A stretch of 38,087 nucleotides of DNA from Candidatus Aminicenantota bacterium. GTDB taxonomy: Bacteria > Acidobacteriota > Aminicenantia > Aminicenantales > Aminicenantaceae. This document shows, in pieces, positions 19,437-29,068 of this stretch (position 1 is its first letter; the number at the start of each line of letters is the position of its first letter). The notes beneath the pieces were generated by a model. It was not told where the DNA came from. It did not search any database and worked only from the letters and a program-made list of their open reading frames with translations. The stretch is from positions 1 through 38,087 of the forward strand of contig DAOVAM010000003.1 of the NCBI GenBank assembly GCA_030671065.1, in the 5' to 3' direction. A program made the position numbers and the translations under genes.

Positions 19437-20633
19437 ATGGATAGTGCGGCTATCGATAAAGCCAAAGAATACTTTGGCCAGATTGTCGAAGAACAACTCA
19501 ACCGCGTAGAGGTATTAAAAGAAGTCCAGGACTGGATTGACTATTCACAGGTCGAACCTGTTATCGTCGGCATTATCGGTGGAGATGGAATCGGGCCTTA
19601 CATCGCTAAAGAATCCCGGCGCGTGCTAGAGTTCATGCTCCAGGAAGAAGTCAAAAACGGGAAAGTCGAATTGCGCAACATTGAAGGACTGACAATTGAA
19701 AACCGGGCCGAGCAAAACAAGTCCATTCCTGATGATGTGCTTGAAGAAATTAAAAAATGTCATGTCACTCTCAAAGGCCCAACCACAACACCGAGGAAAG
19801 GCGATCCCTGGCCTAACATAGAAAGTTGTAATGTGTCCATGCGTCGCTATCTGGACCTTTTTGCGAATGTCAGGCCCGTAAAAGTCCCAAAAGAGGGACT
19901 CGATTGGATGTTCTTCCGAGAAAATACCGAAGGCGCCTACATCATGGGAAGCAAAGGAATAAATGTCACGGATGACTTAGCCATGGACTTTAAAGTGATT
20001 ACATCCCAGGGCGCTGAAAGAATCATACGCCTGGCTTTTGAGTTTGCCAAAAAGAATAATATTAACCGTGTGACAATCGTGACCAAGGCGAATGTCGTAA
20101 AAACGTCTGATGGAAAATTCCTGGATATCGGATACAAGATTGCCAAAGAATATCCTGAAATTGAAACCGACGATTGGTACATCGACATCATGACCGCCAA
20201 ACTCGTTGACCCTAAACGCAGAACACAGTTTAAAGTGATCGTCCTTCCCAATCTCTACGGAGATATCCTGACTGATGAAGCTGCCGAATTCCAGGGAGGG
20301 GTCGGAACCGCAGGGAGTGCCAATATTGGAAAACAATATGCTATGTTTGAAGCCATTCATGGATCTGCTCCCCGGATGGTTAAGGAGGGAAGAGCCCAAT
20401 ACGCCGACCCATCCAGCATGATCCGAGCCGCATCCATGTTGATCAATCATATTGGCTATCCAGAAAGAGGCAAAAACCTGGAAATGGCTTTAGACATCTG
20501 CGGTCAGTACGAGAAAAAATTTGTCATCACTGGGCGGGATACTGGTGCGACAGGCGCAGAATTATCTGACTACATCATGGAAACTCTTCAGGATCCAAAC
20601 TTAAAGGAGAAGTGGGAAGGCTATATCAAATAG
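19437..20633 (+). CDS. icd: Isocitrate dehydrogenase, beta-decarboxylating dehydrogenase family
   Basis: IGGDGIGPYIAKES; substrate loop SCNVSMRRYLDLFANVRPVK (S-x-N-x3-R, isocitrate type); ENTEGAYIMG; LPNLYGDILTDEAAEFQGGVGTAGSANIG. Confidence 0.9.
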   Translation: MDSAAIDKAKEYFGQIVEEQLNRVEVLKEVQDWIDYSQVEPVIVGIIGGDGIGPYIAKESRRVLEFMLQEEVKNGKVELRNIEGLTIENRAEQNKSIPDDVLEEIKKCHVTLKGPTTTPRKGDPWPNIESCNVSMRRYLDLFANVRPVKVPKEGLDWMFFRENTEGAYIMGSKGINVTDDLAMDFKVITSQGAERIIRLAFEFAKKNNINRVTIVTKANVVKTSDGKFLDIGYKIAKEYPEIETDDWYIDIMTAKLVDPKRRTQFKVIVLPNLYGDILTDEAAEFQGGVGTAGSANIGKQYAMFEAIHGSAPRMVKEGRAQYADPSSMIRAASMLINHIGYPERGKNLEMALDICGQYEKKFVITGRDTGATGAELSDYIMETLQDPNLKEKWEGYIK

Positions 20634-20673
20634 GCATGAGTCATGTAGAAAAAGAGGCTAGAAGAACTTATCC

Positions 20674-20710
20674 TTGACTGAAAAAATATTTTGAATTATA
20701 TTCAAATATT
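20674..20710 (+). promoter_or_regulatory. Predicted promoter for mdh overlapped by an AT-rich inverted repeat
   Basis: TTGACT (20674-20679), 17-nt spacer, TATATT (20697-20702); inverted repeat AATATTTTGAAT-TAT-ATTCAAATATT (20685-20710, one bulged T). Confidence 0.6.
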
Positions 20711-20817
20711 AATTAAGCAGGTCTCCCCTTAGAATAAGCAAAGTTTCACGCAACTGAACCGCAAAAATGAAATATTTTTCATTCTCTTAATAAATAAATA
20801 TTACAGGAGGTTTAATA

Positions 20818-21744
20818 ATGAGAAAAAAAATTACAGTCATCGGAGCCGGTCATGTTGGAGAAGTCACAGCATTCAAGATCGCTGAAAAAGAATTAGGAGA
20901 TGTGGTTCTTCTAGATCTCATCGAAGATATGCCCATCGGGAAAGGCCTGGATATCCGCGAAGGCGGACCTGTCGGGCAATACGATTCCGCCATAATCGGC
21001 ACGAACTCCTATGCGGACACAGCCAACTCTGACATTGTCGTCATCACAGCTGGAAAGCCCAGAAAGCCAGGGATGAGCCGCGATGAGCTGGTCGACTCAA
21101 ACTTCAATATCGTGAAACCAGTCACCGAAGAAATCATCAAGCACTCCCCTAACGCCATGCTGCTTGTCGTCTCCAATCCTCTGGATGCCATGGCCTACAC
21201 AGCGTTCAAGGTCAGCGGATTCCCGAAAAATAAAGTTTTCGGCATGGCAGGAATCCTCGATACCACTCGCTTCAGGACATTCTTAGCCATGGAGATCAAT
21301 GTTTCTGTCGAGAGTATTCAAGCACTGGTCCTCGGAGGGCACGGAGACACCATGGTTCCCATATCTCGGTACACGACAGTCTCAGGAATTCCGATCTCTC
21401 ACTTTATCCCTCAGGACAGACTGGATGCCATCATCGACAGGACACGGAAGGGCGGCGGAGAGATCGTCAAATACCTGAAAACCGGAAGCGCTTACTATGC
21501 GCCTTCACTCGCTGTTGCAGAAATGGTGGAATCCATCGTCAAAGACAAAAAGAAGATCCTCCCCTGCGCAGCCTATCTGGAAGGAGAATACGGGATCAAG
21601 GGCCTGTATTTTGGTGTCCCCATCAAGTTAGGGGCAGATGGTGTTGAAGAGATCATAGAGATAGACCTGACAGACGAAGAGAAAGAAATGATTACAAGCT
21701 CTGAGGGTGCAGTTCGCAGCGTCATCGACTTGCTGAAGTTTTAA
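20818..21744 (+). CDS. mdh: Malate dehydrogenase (LDH-like, homotetrameric type)
   Basis: [83 protein letters not shown]. Confidence 0.96.
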   Translation: MRKKITVIGAGHVGEVTAFKIAEKELGDVVLLDLIEDMPIGKGLDIREGGPVGQYDSAIIGTNSYADTANSDIVVITAGKPRKPGMSRDELVDSNFNIVKPVTEEIIKHSPNAMLLVVSNPLDAMAYTAFKVSGFPKNKVFGMAGILDTTRFRTFLAMEINVSVESIQALVLGGHGDTMVPISRYTTVSGIPISHFIPQDRLDAIIDRTRKGGGEIVKYLKTGSAYYAPSLAVAEMVESIVKDKKKILPCAAYLEGEYGIKGLYFGVPIKLGADGVEEIIEIDLTDEEKEMITSSEGAVRSVIDLLKF

Positions 21745-21749
21745 CGAGA

Positions 21750-22304
21750 ATGGCTGAACACAGAATAGAAACCCCTGTTACAGATGAAACCATACAGAAA
21801 CTTCGGTCTGGAGACAGGATCTTCATCACAGGATATCTTTATACGGGGAGAGATTCCGCTCATAAAAAACTGATCGAACTTATTGAAGAGGGAAAAGATT
21901 TACCGATAGATGTCAAGGGCCAGATCATCTATTATGTGGGGCCCACTCCTGCCCGCCCGGGAAATCCCATCGGGTCTGCAGGACCGACCACCAGCTACAG
22001 GATGGACTCTTTTGCTCCGACTCTTCACTCTCTCGGCCTTAAAGGCACGATCGGAAAAGGATCCAGGAATGAGGAAGTCAAGGAATCCTTAAAGAAACAC
22101 AAAGCTGTGTACCTGGCAGCAGTCGGAGGAGCCGGAGCTCTCATTTCTAAAAGCATCGAAGAGGCTGAAGTCATCGCTTATCCAGAATTGGGCCCTGAAG
22201 CCATAAGAAGAGTCAAGGTTAAAGATTTCCCCTGTATCGTTATCAATGACATGTACGGCGGCGACCTGTATGAAGAAGGGAAAAAGAAGTACAGGAAAGA
22301 TTAA
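21750..22304 (+). CDS. Class I (Fe-S) fumarate hydratase, beta subunit / C-terminal domain
   Basis: LRSGDRIFITGYLYTGRDSAHKKLIELIEEGKDLPIDVKGQIIYYVGPTPARPGNPIGSAGPTTSYRMDSF; 184 aa, so beta domain only. Confidence 0.93.
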   Translation: MAEHRIETPVTDETIQKLRSGDRIFITGYLYTGRDSAHKKLIELIEEGKDLPIDVKGQIIYYVGPTPARPGNPIGSAGPTTSYRMDSFAPTLHSLGLKGTIGKGSRNEEVKESLKKHKAVYLAAVGGAGALISKSIEEAEVIAYPELGPEAIRRVKVKDFPCIVINDMYGGDLYEEGKKKYRKD

Positions 22305-22436
22305 GCTCAAAGCTGACTGACAAATAGCGCAGCACCGACTTCTTCTCTCCTCAAAATTCGATGATTTGGATAAAACATCTTCAGTCTAATCACAGATCAT
22401 GAATAACAGGAAGCCAAATGAATTTAAAAAAGGATA

Positions 22437-23603
22437 ATGACAATGAAAATTCATGAGTATCAGGCCAAACAAATCCTTAATAAGCATGGAGTTCCAACTC
22501 CCCAGGGAGAAGTGGCAGATAATCCTTCCAAAGCTCTGGAAGTGACACAAAAGATCGGGCCAAAGACTGTACTCAAAGCTCAGGTGCATGCCGGAGGGAG
22601 AGGCAAGGGAGGTGGAATCAAGCTCGCTGGAAATCCTCAGGAAGCAGAACAGATCGCTAAAGAAATGATCGGGATGACCCTGGTCACACCGCAAACAGGG
22701 CCAGAAGGTAAAAAGGTAAGAAGAATCCTTGTAGAAGAAGCCTTAGATATCGACAAGGAACTGTATATCGGAATCGTTATCGATAGGGCAAAGGAAGCTC
22801 CTGTTGTCATGGCCTCTTCACAGGGAGGAGTGGAGATCGAAAAAGTGGCGGCTGAAACTCCAGAGTCGATATTTAAAGAATACATCAATCCTGCCACAGG
22901 ATTTCTCCCCTTCCAGGCCAGGAATTTGGCGTTCAAGCTGGCGCTTGAAGGAGACACATTTAAACAGGCAGTCAAGTTCATTATGGGTCTGTACAAGACC
23001 TTCGAAGCCACGGATGCATCCCTGGCCGAAATAAATCCATTGCTCGTGACAAAACAGGGAAATGTCCTCGCTTTGGATGCCAAGATGAACTTCGACGATA
23101 ATGCCCTCCCCCGACATCCCGACATCAAAGAAATGAGGGATTTAGACGAAGAAGAACCTCTGGAGGTGGAAGCGTCAAAATTCAATTTGAATTACATCAA
23201 GCTCGATGGGAACGTCGGCTGTATGGTCAATGGCGCCGGTTTAGCCATGGCAACCATGGATATCATTATGCATTCTGGAGGAATGCCGGCCAACTTTCTG
23301 GATGTGGGCGGAGGCGTTTCAGAAGAGGCCGTCAAGAATGCATTCAAGATTCTCGTCTCGGATAAGGACGTTAAAGCTGCTTTAATCAACATCTTCGGGG
23401 GCATTGTCCGCTGCGATCTGGTCGCGAAAGGAATTGTGAAAGCAGCCAAGGAACTGAAAACCAACGTCCCTATGGTCGTCCGACTCGAGGGAACAAACGT
23501 CGAAGAAGGAAAAAAGATCCTTGAAGAATCAGGGCTTTCTTTTCACTCCGCGGGATCGATGAAAGAAGCGGCTGAGAAAGTCGTCCCACTTGCCCAACAA
23601 TAA
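22437..23603 (+). CDS. sucC: Succinyl-CoA synthetase (ADP-forming) beta subunit
   Basis: [66 protein letters not shown]. Confidence 0.97.
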   Translation: MTMKIHEYQAKQILNKHGVPTPQGEVADNPSKALEVTQKIGPKTVLKAQVHAGGRGKGGGIKLAGNPQEAEQIAKEMIGMTLVTPQTGPEGKKVRRILVEEALDIDKELYIGIVIDRAKEAPVVMASSQGGVEIEKVAAETPESIFKEYINPATGFLPFQARNLAFKLALEGDTFKQAVKFIMGLYKTFEATDASLAEINPLLVTKQGNVLALDAKMNFDDNALPRHPDIKEMRDLDEEEPLEVEASKFNLNYIKLDGNVGCMVNGAGLAMATMDIIMHSGGMPANFLDVGGGVSEEAVKNAFKILVSDKDVKAALINIFGGIVRCDLVAKGIVKAAKELKTNVPMVVRLEGTNVEEGKKILEESGLSFHSAGSMKEAAEKVVPLAQQ

Positions 23604-23622
23604 ATGAGGAAAGGAACAAAAA

Positions 23623-24492
23623 ATGAGCATTATCATAGATGAAAAAACACGAGTCGTGGTTCAAGGAATCACAGGAGGAGAAGGGACGTTCCATACCCAA
23701 CGCATGCAGGAATATGGAACAGCCGTTGTTGCCGGTGTTACACCTGGCAAAGGAGGCACAAGCCATCTTGGAGTTCCCGTTTTCAACTCTGTCGCCGATG
23801 CTGTCGAGAAGGAAGGAGCCAATGCCTCGGCTATCTTTGTTCCTGCTTTTTTTGCCGCTGATGCAGTCATGGAATCCGCCGCCGCTGGAATCAAATGTAT
23901 CGTTTGCATCACCGAAGGAATTCCCACTTTTGATATGATCCAGGTGAAATCATTTCTCAAGGACAAAGACTGCTGCATGATAGGACCGAATACGCCAGGA
24001 ATCATATCCCCAGGGAAGTGTAAAATCGGCATTATGCCCGGCCACATTCATACTCCTGGCTCAATAGGCATCATATCCCGGTCAGGCACCCTAACCTATG
24101 AAGCAGTGGACCAGGTGACACAACTGGGCTACGGGCAATCCACAGCGATCGGAATAGGTGGTGACCCGATTGTCGGGCTCAAGTTTATCGAACTCCTCAA
24201 GCTCTTCAAAGAAGATAAAGACACAGAAGGAGTCATCCTCATCGGCGAAATCGGAGGTACAGCCGAGGAAGAGGCTGCAGAATACATCAAAGCAGAATTC
24301 ACGAAGCCAGTGGTGAGCTTCATCGCTGGCCAGACTGCTCCTCCAGGAAGAAGAATGGGTCATGCCGGAGCTATCATCGCGGGTGGAAAAGGAACAGCCA
24401 AGGAAAAAATGGAAGCTCTGGAAGTCGCTGGTGTCTTTGTCGCCAAGAGCCCGGCAGAAATAGGACAAAAAGTAAAGGAATCCCTATCTTAA
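23623..24492 (+). CDS. sucD: Succinyl-CoA synthetase alpha subunit
   Basis: [87 protein letters not shown]. Confidence 0.97.
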   Translation: MSIIIDEKTRVVVQGITGGEGTFHTQRMQEYGTAVVAGVTPGKGGTSHLGVPVFNSVADAVEKEGANASAIFVPAFFAADAVMESAAAGIKCIVCITEGIPTFDMIQVKSFLKDKDCCMIGPNTPGIISPGKCKIGIMPGHIHTPGSIGIISRSGTLTYEAVDQVTQLGYGQSTAIGIGGDPIVGLKFIELLKLFKEDKDTEGVILIGEIGGTAEEEAAEYIKAEFTKPVVSFIAGQTAPPGRRMGHAGAIIAGGKGTAKEKMEALEVAGVFVAKSPAEIGQKVKESLS

Positions 24493-24513
24493 CAGCAACA
24501 TCATCTGATAAAA

Positions 24514-25344
24514 TTGCAAAACTTCAAAACACTTTTCTTCGTGTTTTTATTTTTCTCTATAACTTTAAGCCTTATTTTTGTTTTAAAAGCCGACCAATCT
24601 GAAATTTCAGCTTCCCATCCCCTAGAGAGAAAACACCTCTCACTCCAAAGGGAACGTATTGAAAAGCAAAGCGAAGCTCTGGAAGATAAAATGTATCTCC
24701 TGGGAAAATTCGATCCAGCTCAGGAAAACAATTTTGTGGAGATCGACAGTAAATATGCGAACAGACAAGGTATGTTCTTGAGGAGTGAAGCCTACGAAAC
24801 ATTCGTGAAAATGCACACAGCCGCTCTCGAAGACGGTGTACAACTGACTATTGTTTCTGCCACACGAAATTTCGAGTCCCAAAAATACATTTGGGAAAGA
24901 AAATGGAGTGGAAAAACACTCGTTGAGGGAAAAAACCTTACCAAATCTGTAAGCGATCCCGTTGAGAGAGCCAAAATTATTCTCCGATTCAGCTCTATGC
25001 CAGGAACGTCGAGACATCATTGGGGAACGGACATTGATTTAAACGCGCTCAATAATGACTATTTTTTAAAAGGAGAGGGGAAAAAAACATACACCTGGCT
25101 CAAGGAAAATGCCTCCGATTTTGGTTTCTGTCAGACCTATACTCCGAAGAATTCCACACGGCCCTCCGGGTATGAAGAAGAAAAATGGCATTGGTCCTAC
25201 CTGCCCTTGGCCAGGCCGTTTTTAGTTCAATATACTCAAAAAGTCATATACGATGACTTAAAAGGCTTTTTAGGATGGGAAACAGCAAAAGAACTCTGCG
25301 TCATAGAAAACTATGTCCTGAGCATTAACACGGAATGCAGGTGA
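24514..25344 (+). CDS. M15-family peptidase (VanY-like D-alanyl-D-alanine carboxypeptidase)
   Basis: TTG start, N-terminal TM/signal; SRHHWGTDIDLNALN and EEEKWHWSYLP match the M15B zinc-ligand motifs. Confidence 0.88.
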   Translation: MQNFKTLFFVFLFFSITLSLIFVLKADQSEISASHPLERKHLSLQRERIEKQSEALEDKMYLLGKFDPAQENNFVEIDSKYANRQGMFLRSEAYETFVKMHTAALEDGVQLTIVSATRNFESQKYIWERKWSGKTLVEGKNLTKSVSDPVERAKIILRFSSMPGTSRHHWGTDIDLNALNNDYFLKGEGKKTYTWLKENASDFGFCQTYTPKNSTRPSGYEEEKWHWSYLPLARPFLVQYTQKVIYDDLKGFLGWETAKELCVIENYVLSINTECR

Positions 25345-25385
25345 CTGACAGGCATAGAGAAAGTAACTGTGAGTTTCCCCCTTCC

Positions 25386-25410
25386 GGATATATAAACTAT
25401 CCTTTTTTTT
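25386..25410 (+). terminator. Weak Rho-independent-like terminator after the M15 peptidase gene
   Basis: GGATA-TATAAAC-TATCC hairpin followed by T8, between convergent genes; the 5-bp stem is weak. Confidence 0.4.
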
Positions 25411-25421
25411 CTCACAAGAGA

Positions 25422-26675
25422 CTAAATGTCTTCCTCTTCTTTTTCTGGAGGAGTGAACGTTAGAGCAATCTCCACCTGACTCGCATCCCTCAGAAGCTGG
25501 AATTTTACTTCATCATTCCATTTGAATTGAGATAAATATATCCTCAATTCGTTTATGTCAAAATAGGTTTTACCGTCGACAGAGAGAACAATATCTCCTT
25601 TCTCAAAACCGGCATTCAGGGCAACTCCGCTGATGGGTTGACTCTCGATGACCAGGTTTTCCAGCCCTTCGAATTTCTTCAATCTCAAGCCAACAGAAGG
25701 ATAAACAGGCCTCTTTTCTTCTGGGATACCCCAAACATAATCCGCGAGTGTCCTGGATACAGGAATGCTACCTCCATTTTCCGGAATCTCGATACAGACA
25801 ACAGTTTTAAAAGGCTTGCGGCTCCTTTCGTAAGCTCTCATGTTTATTCCCAAATTGTAGAGGAGGTGTCCTGAGCCTGCAAGAACCACCACCCTCTTGT
25901 CTTCTCTCTCGTGCGCTCGAACAGCGTTGAATGCCATAACCTCATCCCATGCTGATTGAGCACGGTAAAGCCCTTCGAACATCATGTCCATTCCTTTTCC
26001 CTTCATTTGATGCGGGAGTTCAGTGGATCCAAAAATCGTTCGGATGAGTGTCCTGTGTTCTTCATGAGTGAGGTCAGGATTCGGAACAATTTCCTTCTCC
26101 TCTTCGGTAAGCACATCCCATCCTTTCATCCTGATATCTGTAATGAGCTTCCTCGGAGCATTCAAGGCATATATGGGAATCTTATTATCCTTAGTCAGCT
26201 TAAAAATTCCCTCATAAAAACCAAAGTTAAAATTCCAGTTTACATACCATTGAGATTCATGGATAAACTCCTGTTTCGAGAGTATCCCCATACTCCACTT
26301 GTTCATGGCTTCCTGATAGCCAACTGGAAACATTTCTAATCCTACGGATACATTCCTATCCTGCTCATACAATGCTTGAATGATTTTTAACTGAATATCA
26401 TGCATGGGCAGGCTGTTATGTGTCTCCCCCACATACACAAAATCACAATCTTTCATTTCCATGATCATCTTGGAAAAAGGGATAGGCTTGCCCTCTCGAG
26501 CAGAATATATTTTCCCGGGTGAAACATCCATTGTTTTATCTTTGAGTCTTTTGTTTCCGAGCTCGAGGGTAAGAATCTTATCCTCTTCATCCATCCCGCC
26601 GAGAAAGGATATCATGAGAATGAAAATTGCCAGTGCTAAAATTTTCTTCTGGATCATTCTTTGTCTCCATTTCAT
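25422..26675 (-). CDS. ChaN/Tiki-like haem-binding-uptake-type domain protein with C-terminal PDZ domain
   Basis: DCDFVYVGETHNSLPMHDIQLKIIQAL, VGLEMFPVGYQ, VVVLAGSGHLLYNLGIN (ChaN pattern), then PISGVALNAGFEKGDIVLSVDGKTYFDINELRIYLSQ (PDZ). N-terminal hydrophobic segment. Confidence 0.87.
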   Translation of the reverse strand: MKWRQRMIQKKILALAIFILMISFLGGMDEEDKILTLELGNKRLKDKTMDVSPGKIYSAREGKPIPFSKMIMEMKDCDFVYVGETHNSLPMHDIQLKIIQALYEQDRNVSVGLEMFPVGYQEAMNKWSMGILSKQEFIHESQWYVNWNFNFGFYEGIFKLTKDNKIPIYALNAPRKLITDIRMKGWDVLTEEEKEIVPNPDLTHEEHRTLIRTIFGSTELPHQMKGKGMDMMFEGLYRAQSAWDEVMAFNAVRAHEREDKRVVVLAGSGHLLYNLGINMRAYERSRKPFKTVVCIEIPENGGSIPVSRTLADYVWGIPEEKRPVYPSVGLRLKKFEGLENLVIESQPISGVALNAGFEKGDIVLSVDGKTYFDINELRIYLSQFKWNDEVKFQLLRDASQVEIALTFTPPEKEEEDI

Positions 26676-26678
26676 TTT

Positions 26679-28766
26679 TTACTTCTCTTCTTCTTCAGGT
26701 TTGATCCGGCCCTCTTTGATCGCATCACTGATGATTTTTTGCTGGAGCTGGCCTGGGATCTCTTCATAATGAGAGAATTCCATAAGATAGGAACCCCTCC
26801 CTCCTGTGATCGAAGTGAGAGTGGGTTCAAAATCCAGCATTTCAGCCATCGGGACTACTGCTTTGATGATTCGTAAATTTCCCTTCTGCTCCATTCCTTG
26901 AACCTTTCCTCTTCTTCCATTGAGATTCCCCATAATATCCCCCATGTACGCTTCAGGGGAATAGACTTCGATATTCATGATGGGTTCAAGTATGGTCGGT
27001 CTGGCCTCTTTCATTCCTTTTTTGAATGCCATGGAAGCGGCAATCTTGAAGGCGATATCAGAAGAGTCCACATCATGGTAGGAACCATCATATAGGATAA
27101 CTTTAAAATTTACTGCCGGATAGCCTGCAACCACTCCCTTTTTCCGTGCTTCCTGAATTCCTTTTTCGATGGAAGGAATGAAGTTTCTGGGTATGGATCC
27201 ACCGAATATCTTATCCTCAAATTCAAAATCCGTTCCTTTTGGAAGAGGCTCCATTTTGATATTGACATCTCCGTACTGTCCGCGCCCTCCTGTTTGCTTC
27301 TTGTACTTGCCCTGGACATCTGATTTCCCCTTGATAGTCTCCTTATAGGGGATCTTGGGCGGCTTGAGATCAACATCCACATTATACTTTTCCTTTAAAC
27401 GATCTGTGACAATTTCTACGTGAAGCTGTCCATTCCCAGAAATGATCAATTCATGGGTTTCAGGCTCTCTTTCTATTCTCACAGTGGGATCTTCCTCTAT
27501 AATCCGGTGAATAGCTTGGGAGATCCGATCCTCATCCGCACGGGTTTTAGGTTCAATGGCAAAAGAGATTGACGGCTCGGGAAAAACGATAGGATGAAAC
27601 TCGATAGATGCTCCTTTGGCACACAGAGTATCTCCTGTTGAGGTCTCTTTTAATTTTGCCGTAGCTACCAAGTCACCCACTTTTGCCTGTCCCGCAGGTA
27701 TCTGCTCCTTCCCTTTAAGGAAGAAAAGTCCTCCTAATTTTTCAGTGAAATCCTTGTTTGAATTCAACACAGAGGCATCCGGATTAACTTTTCCTGAAAA
27801 AATCCTCATCAAAGAAATCCTTCCCGTGTAAGGATCAGAAATTGTCTTAAAAACGAGCCCTGAAAATGGCTCATCCAGCGAGGATTTCATTGCCCCTTTT
27901 TTTCCTTCGACCTCCCCTCTTTCAATCGGTGACGGGAAAAAATTCACTATGCCATCAAGGATAATCTGAGTTCCGACGTTCATAAGGGCAGAAGCGATGA
28001 ATATGGGGAAAAACTGCCTGCTGAGCAGGCTCTTTTTGAGGCCTTCTATGAGTTCATCAGTGGAGAGCTCTCCCTTTTCAAAATATTTGTCCATCAACTT
28101 TTCGTCGTTTTCAGCGACCATCTCAGTCAGCTCTTCGATCTTCTTTTCGGCTTCCTCTTTCATATCCTCTGGGATCTCCTCTTCCTTGAATTTCCCGCTT
28201 TCATCTTTTTCAAAAACGTAAGCCTTCTTGGTTATTAAATCCACAACTCCGGTAAAATTTTTTTCTGCTCCGATAGGAAGCTGAACTGGAACGGCCTGAC
28301 GTCCAAAAAATTGATGGATAGATTCCACGGTCCGATTGTAATTGGAATTTTCTCTATCCAGCTTGTTGATGATGATCATTTTGGGAAGATTCGCTTCCTT
28401 GAGCATCTCCCATACTTTTTCTGTCCCGACCTCTATACCAGCCACTCCACACACCAAAACCACACCTGCATCTACCGCTCTCAAGCTTGCCCGGGTATCC
28501 CAGAGAAAATTTGTGTAGCCCGGGCAATCCACAAAGTTAATCTTGCAGCCTTTCCACTCTAAAAAGCAGACTGCGGAATTGATAGAAATACTCCTCTCTA
28601 TCTCATCGGGATCATAATCTGTCACTGTGTTTCCATTTTCCACTTTTGTAAGTCTGGAAGTCATTCCAGCATTGAATAAAAAAGCAGAGGTTAAGGACGT
28701 TTTGCCTGAGGAACCATGACCGACTACAGCAACATTTCTGATTTTATCAGCATTATAATCTTTCAT
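26679..28766 (-). CDS. Elongation factor G paralogue (EF-G2-like translational GTPase)
   Basis: P-loop VVGHGSSGKTSLTSAFL, DCPGYTNF, NKLDRENSN, EF-G domains III-V (ETIKGKSDVQGKYKKQTGGRGQYGDV...). Confidence 0.92.
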   Translation of the reverse strand: MKDYNADKIRNVAVVGHGSSGKTSLTSAFLFNAGMTSRLTKVENGNTVTDYDPDEIERSISINSAVCFLEWKGCKINFVDCPGYTNFLWDTRASLRAVDAGVVLVCGVAGIEVGTEKVWEMLKEANLPKMIIINKLDRENSNYNRTVESIHQFFGRQAVPVQLPIGAEKNFTGVVDLITKKAYVFEKDESGKFKEEEIPEDMKEEAEKKIEELTEMVAENDEKLMDKYFEKGELSTDELIEGLKKSLLSRQFFPIFIASALMNVGTQIILDGIVNFFPSPIERGEVEGKKGAMKSSLDEPFSGLVFKTISDPYTGRISLMRIFSGKVNPDASVLNSNKDFTEKLGGLFFLKGKEQIPAGQAKVGDLVATAKLKETSTGDTLCAKGASIEFHPIVFPEPSISFAIEPKTRADEDRISQAIHRIIEEDPTVRIEREPETHELIISGNGQLHVEIVTDRLKEKYNVDVDLKPPKIPYKETIKGKSDVQGKYKKQTGGRGQYGDVNIKMEPLPKGTDFEFEDKIFGGSIPRNFIPSIEKGIQEARKKGVVAGYPAVNFKVILYDGSYHDVDSSDIAFKIAASMAFKKGMKEARPTILEPIMNIEVYSPEAYMGDIMGNLNGRRGKVQGMEQKGNLRIIKAVVPMAEMLDFEPTLTSITGGRGSYLMEFSHYEEIPGQLQQKIISDAIKEGRIKPEEEEK

Positions 28767-29068
28767 CTTGAAGCCTCCAAAGAAATACTAAACTCGTTTT
28801 TTATTCTGTTGTTTGTTTGACTTTTCAACTAAACAGTAACGAATATAATACACTAAAATTTCCTTCCTTCTCAAGATAAAATTTACTGCCAGATATTCCA
28901 GCGAGGTCTAATAAGTTCTCAGAGTCAAACTTTGGCAATGGTGATATTTTTAAAACAAGGATCACGCCAAAATTGAGTTATCCAGATTAAGACAGGCCCA
29001 ATTGTTTTCACTTTCAAGATTTGACTCACGAATAACTAATTTTCAGTATTATTAAAGACTTCCTCCAT

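Noticed and set aside
22637-23185. 182-aa minus-strand ORF inside sucC
   Set aside because: Antisense to a confident CDS and serine-rich low-complexity translation; no support as a gene.
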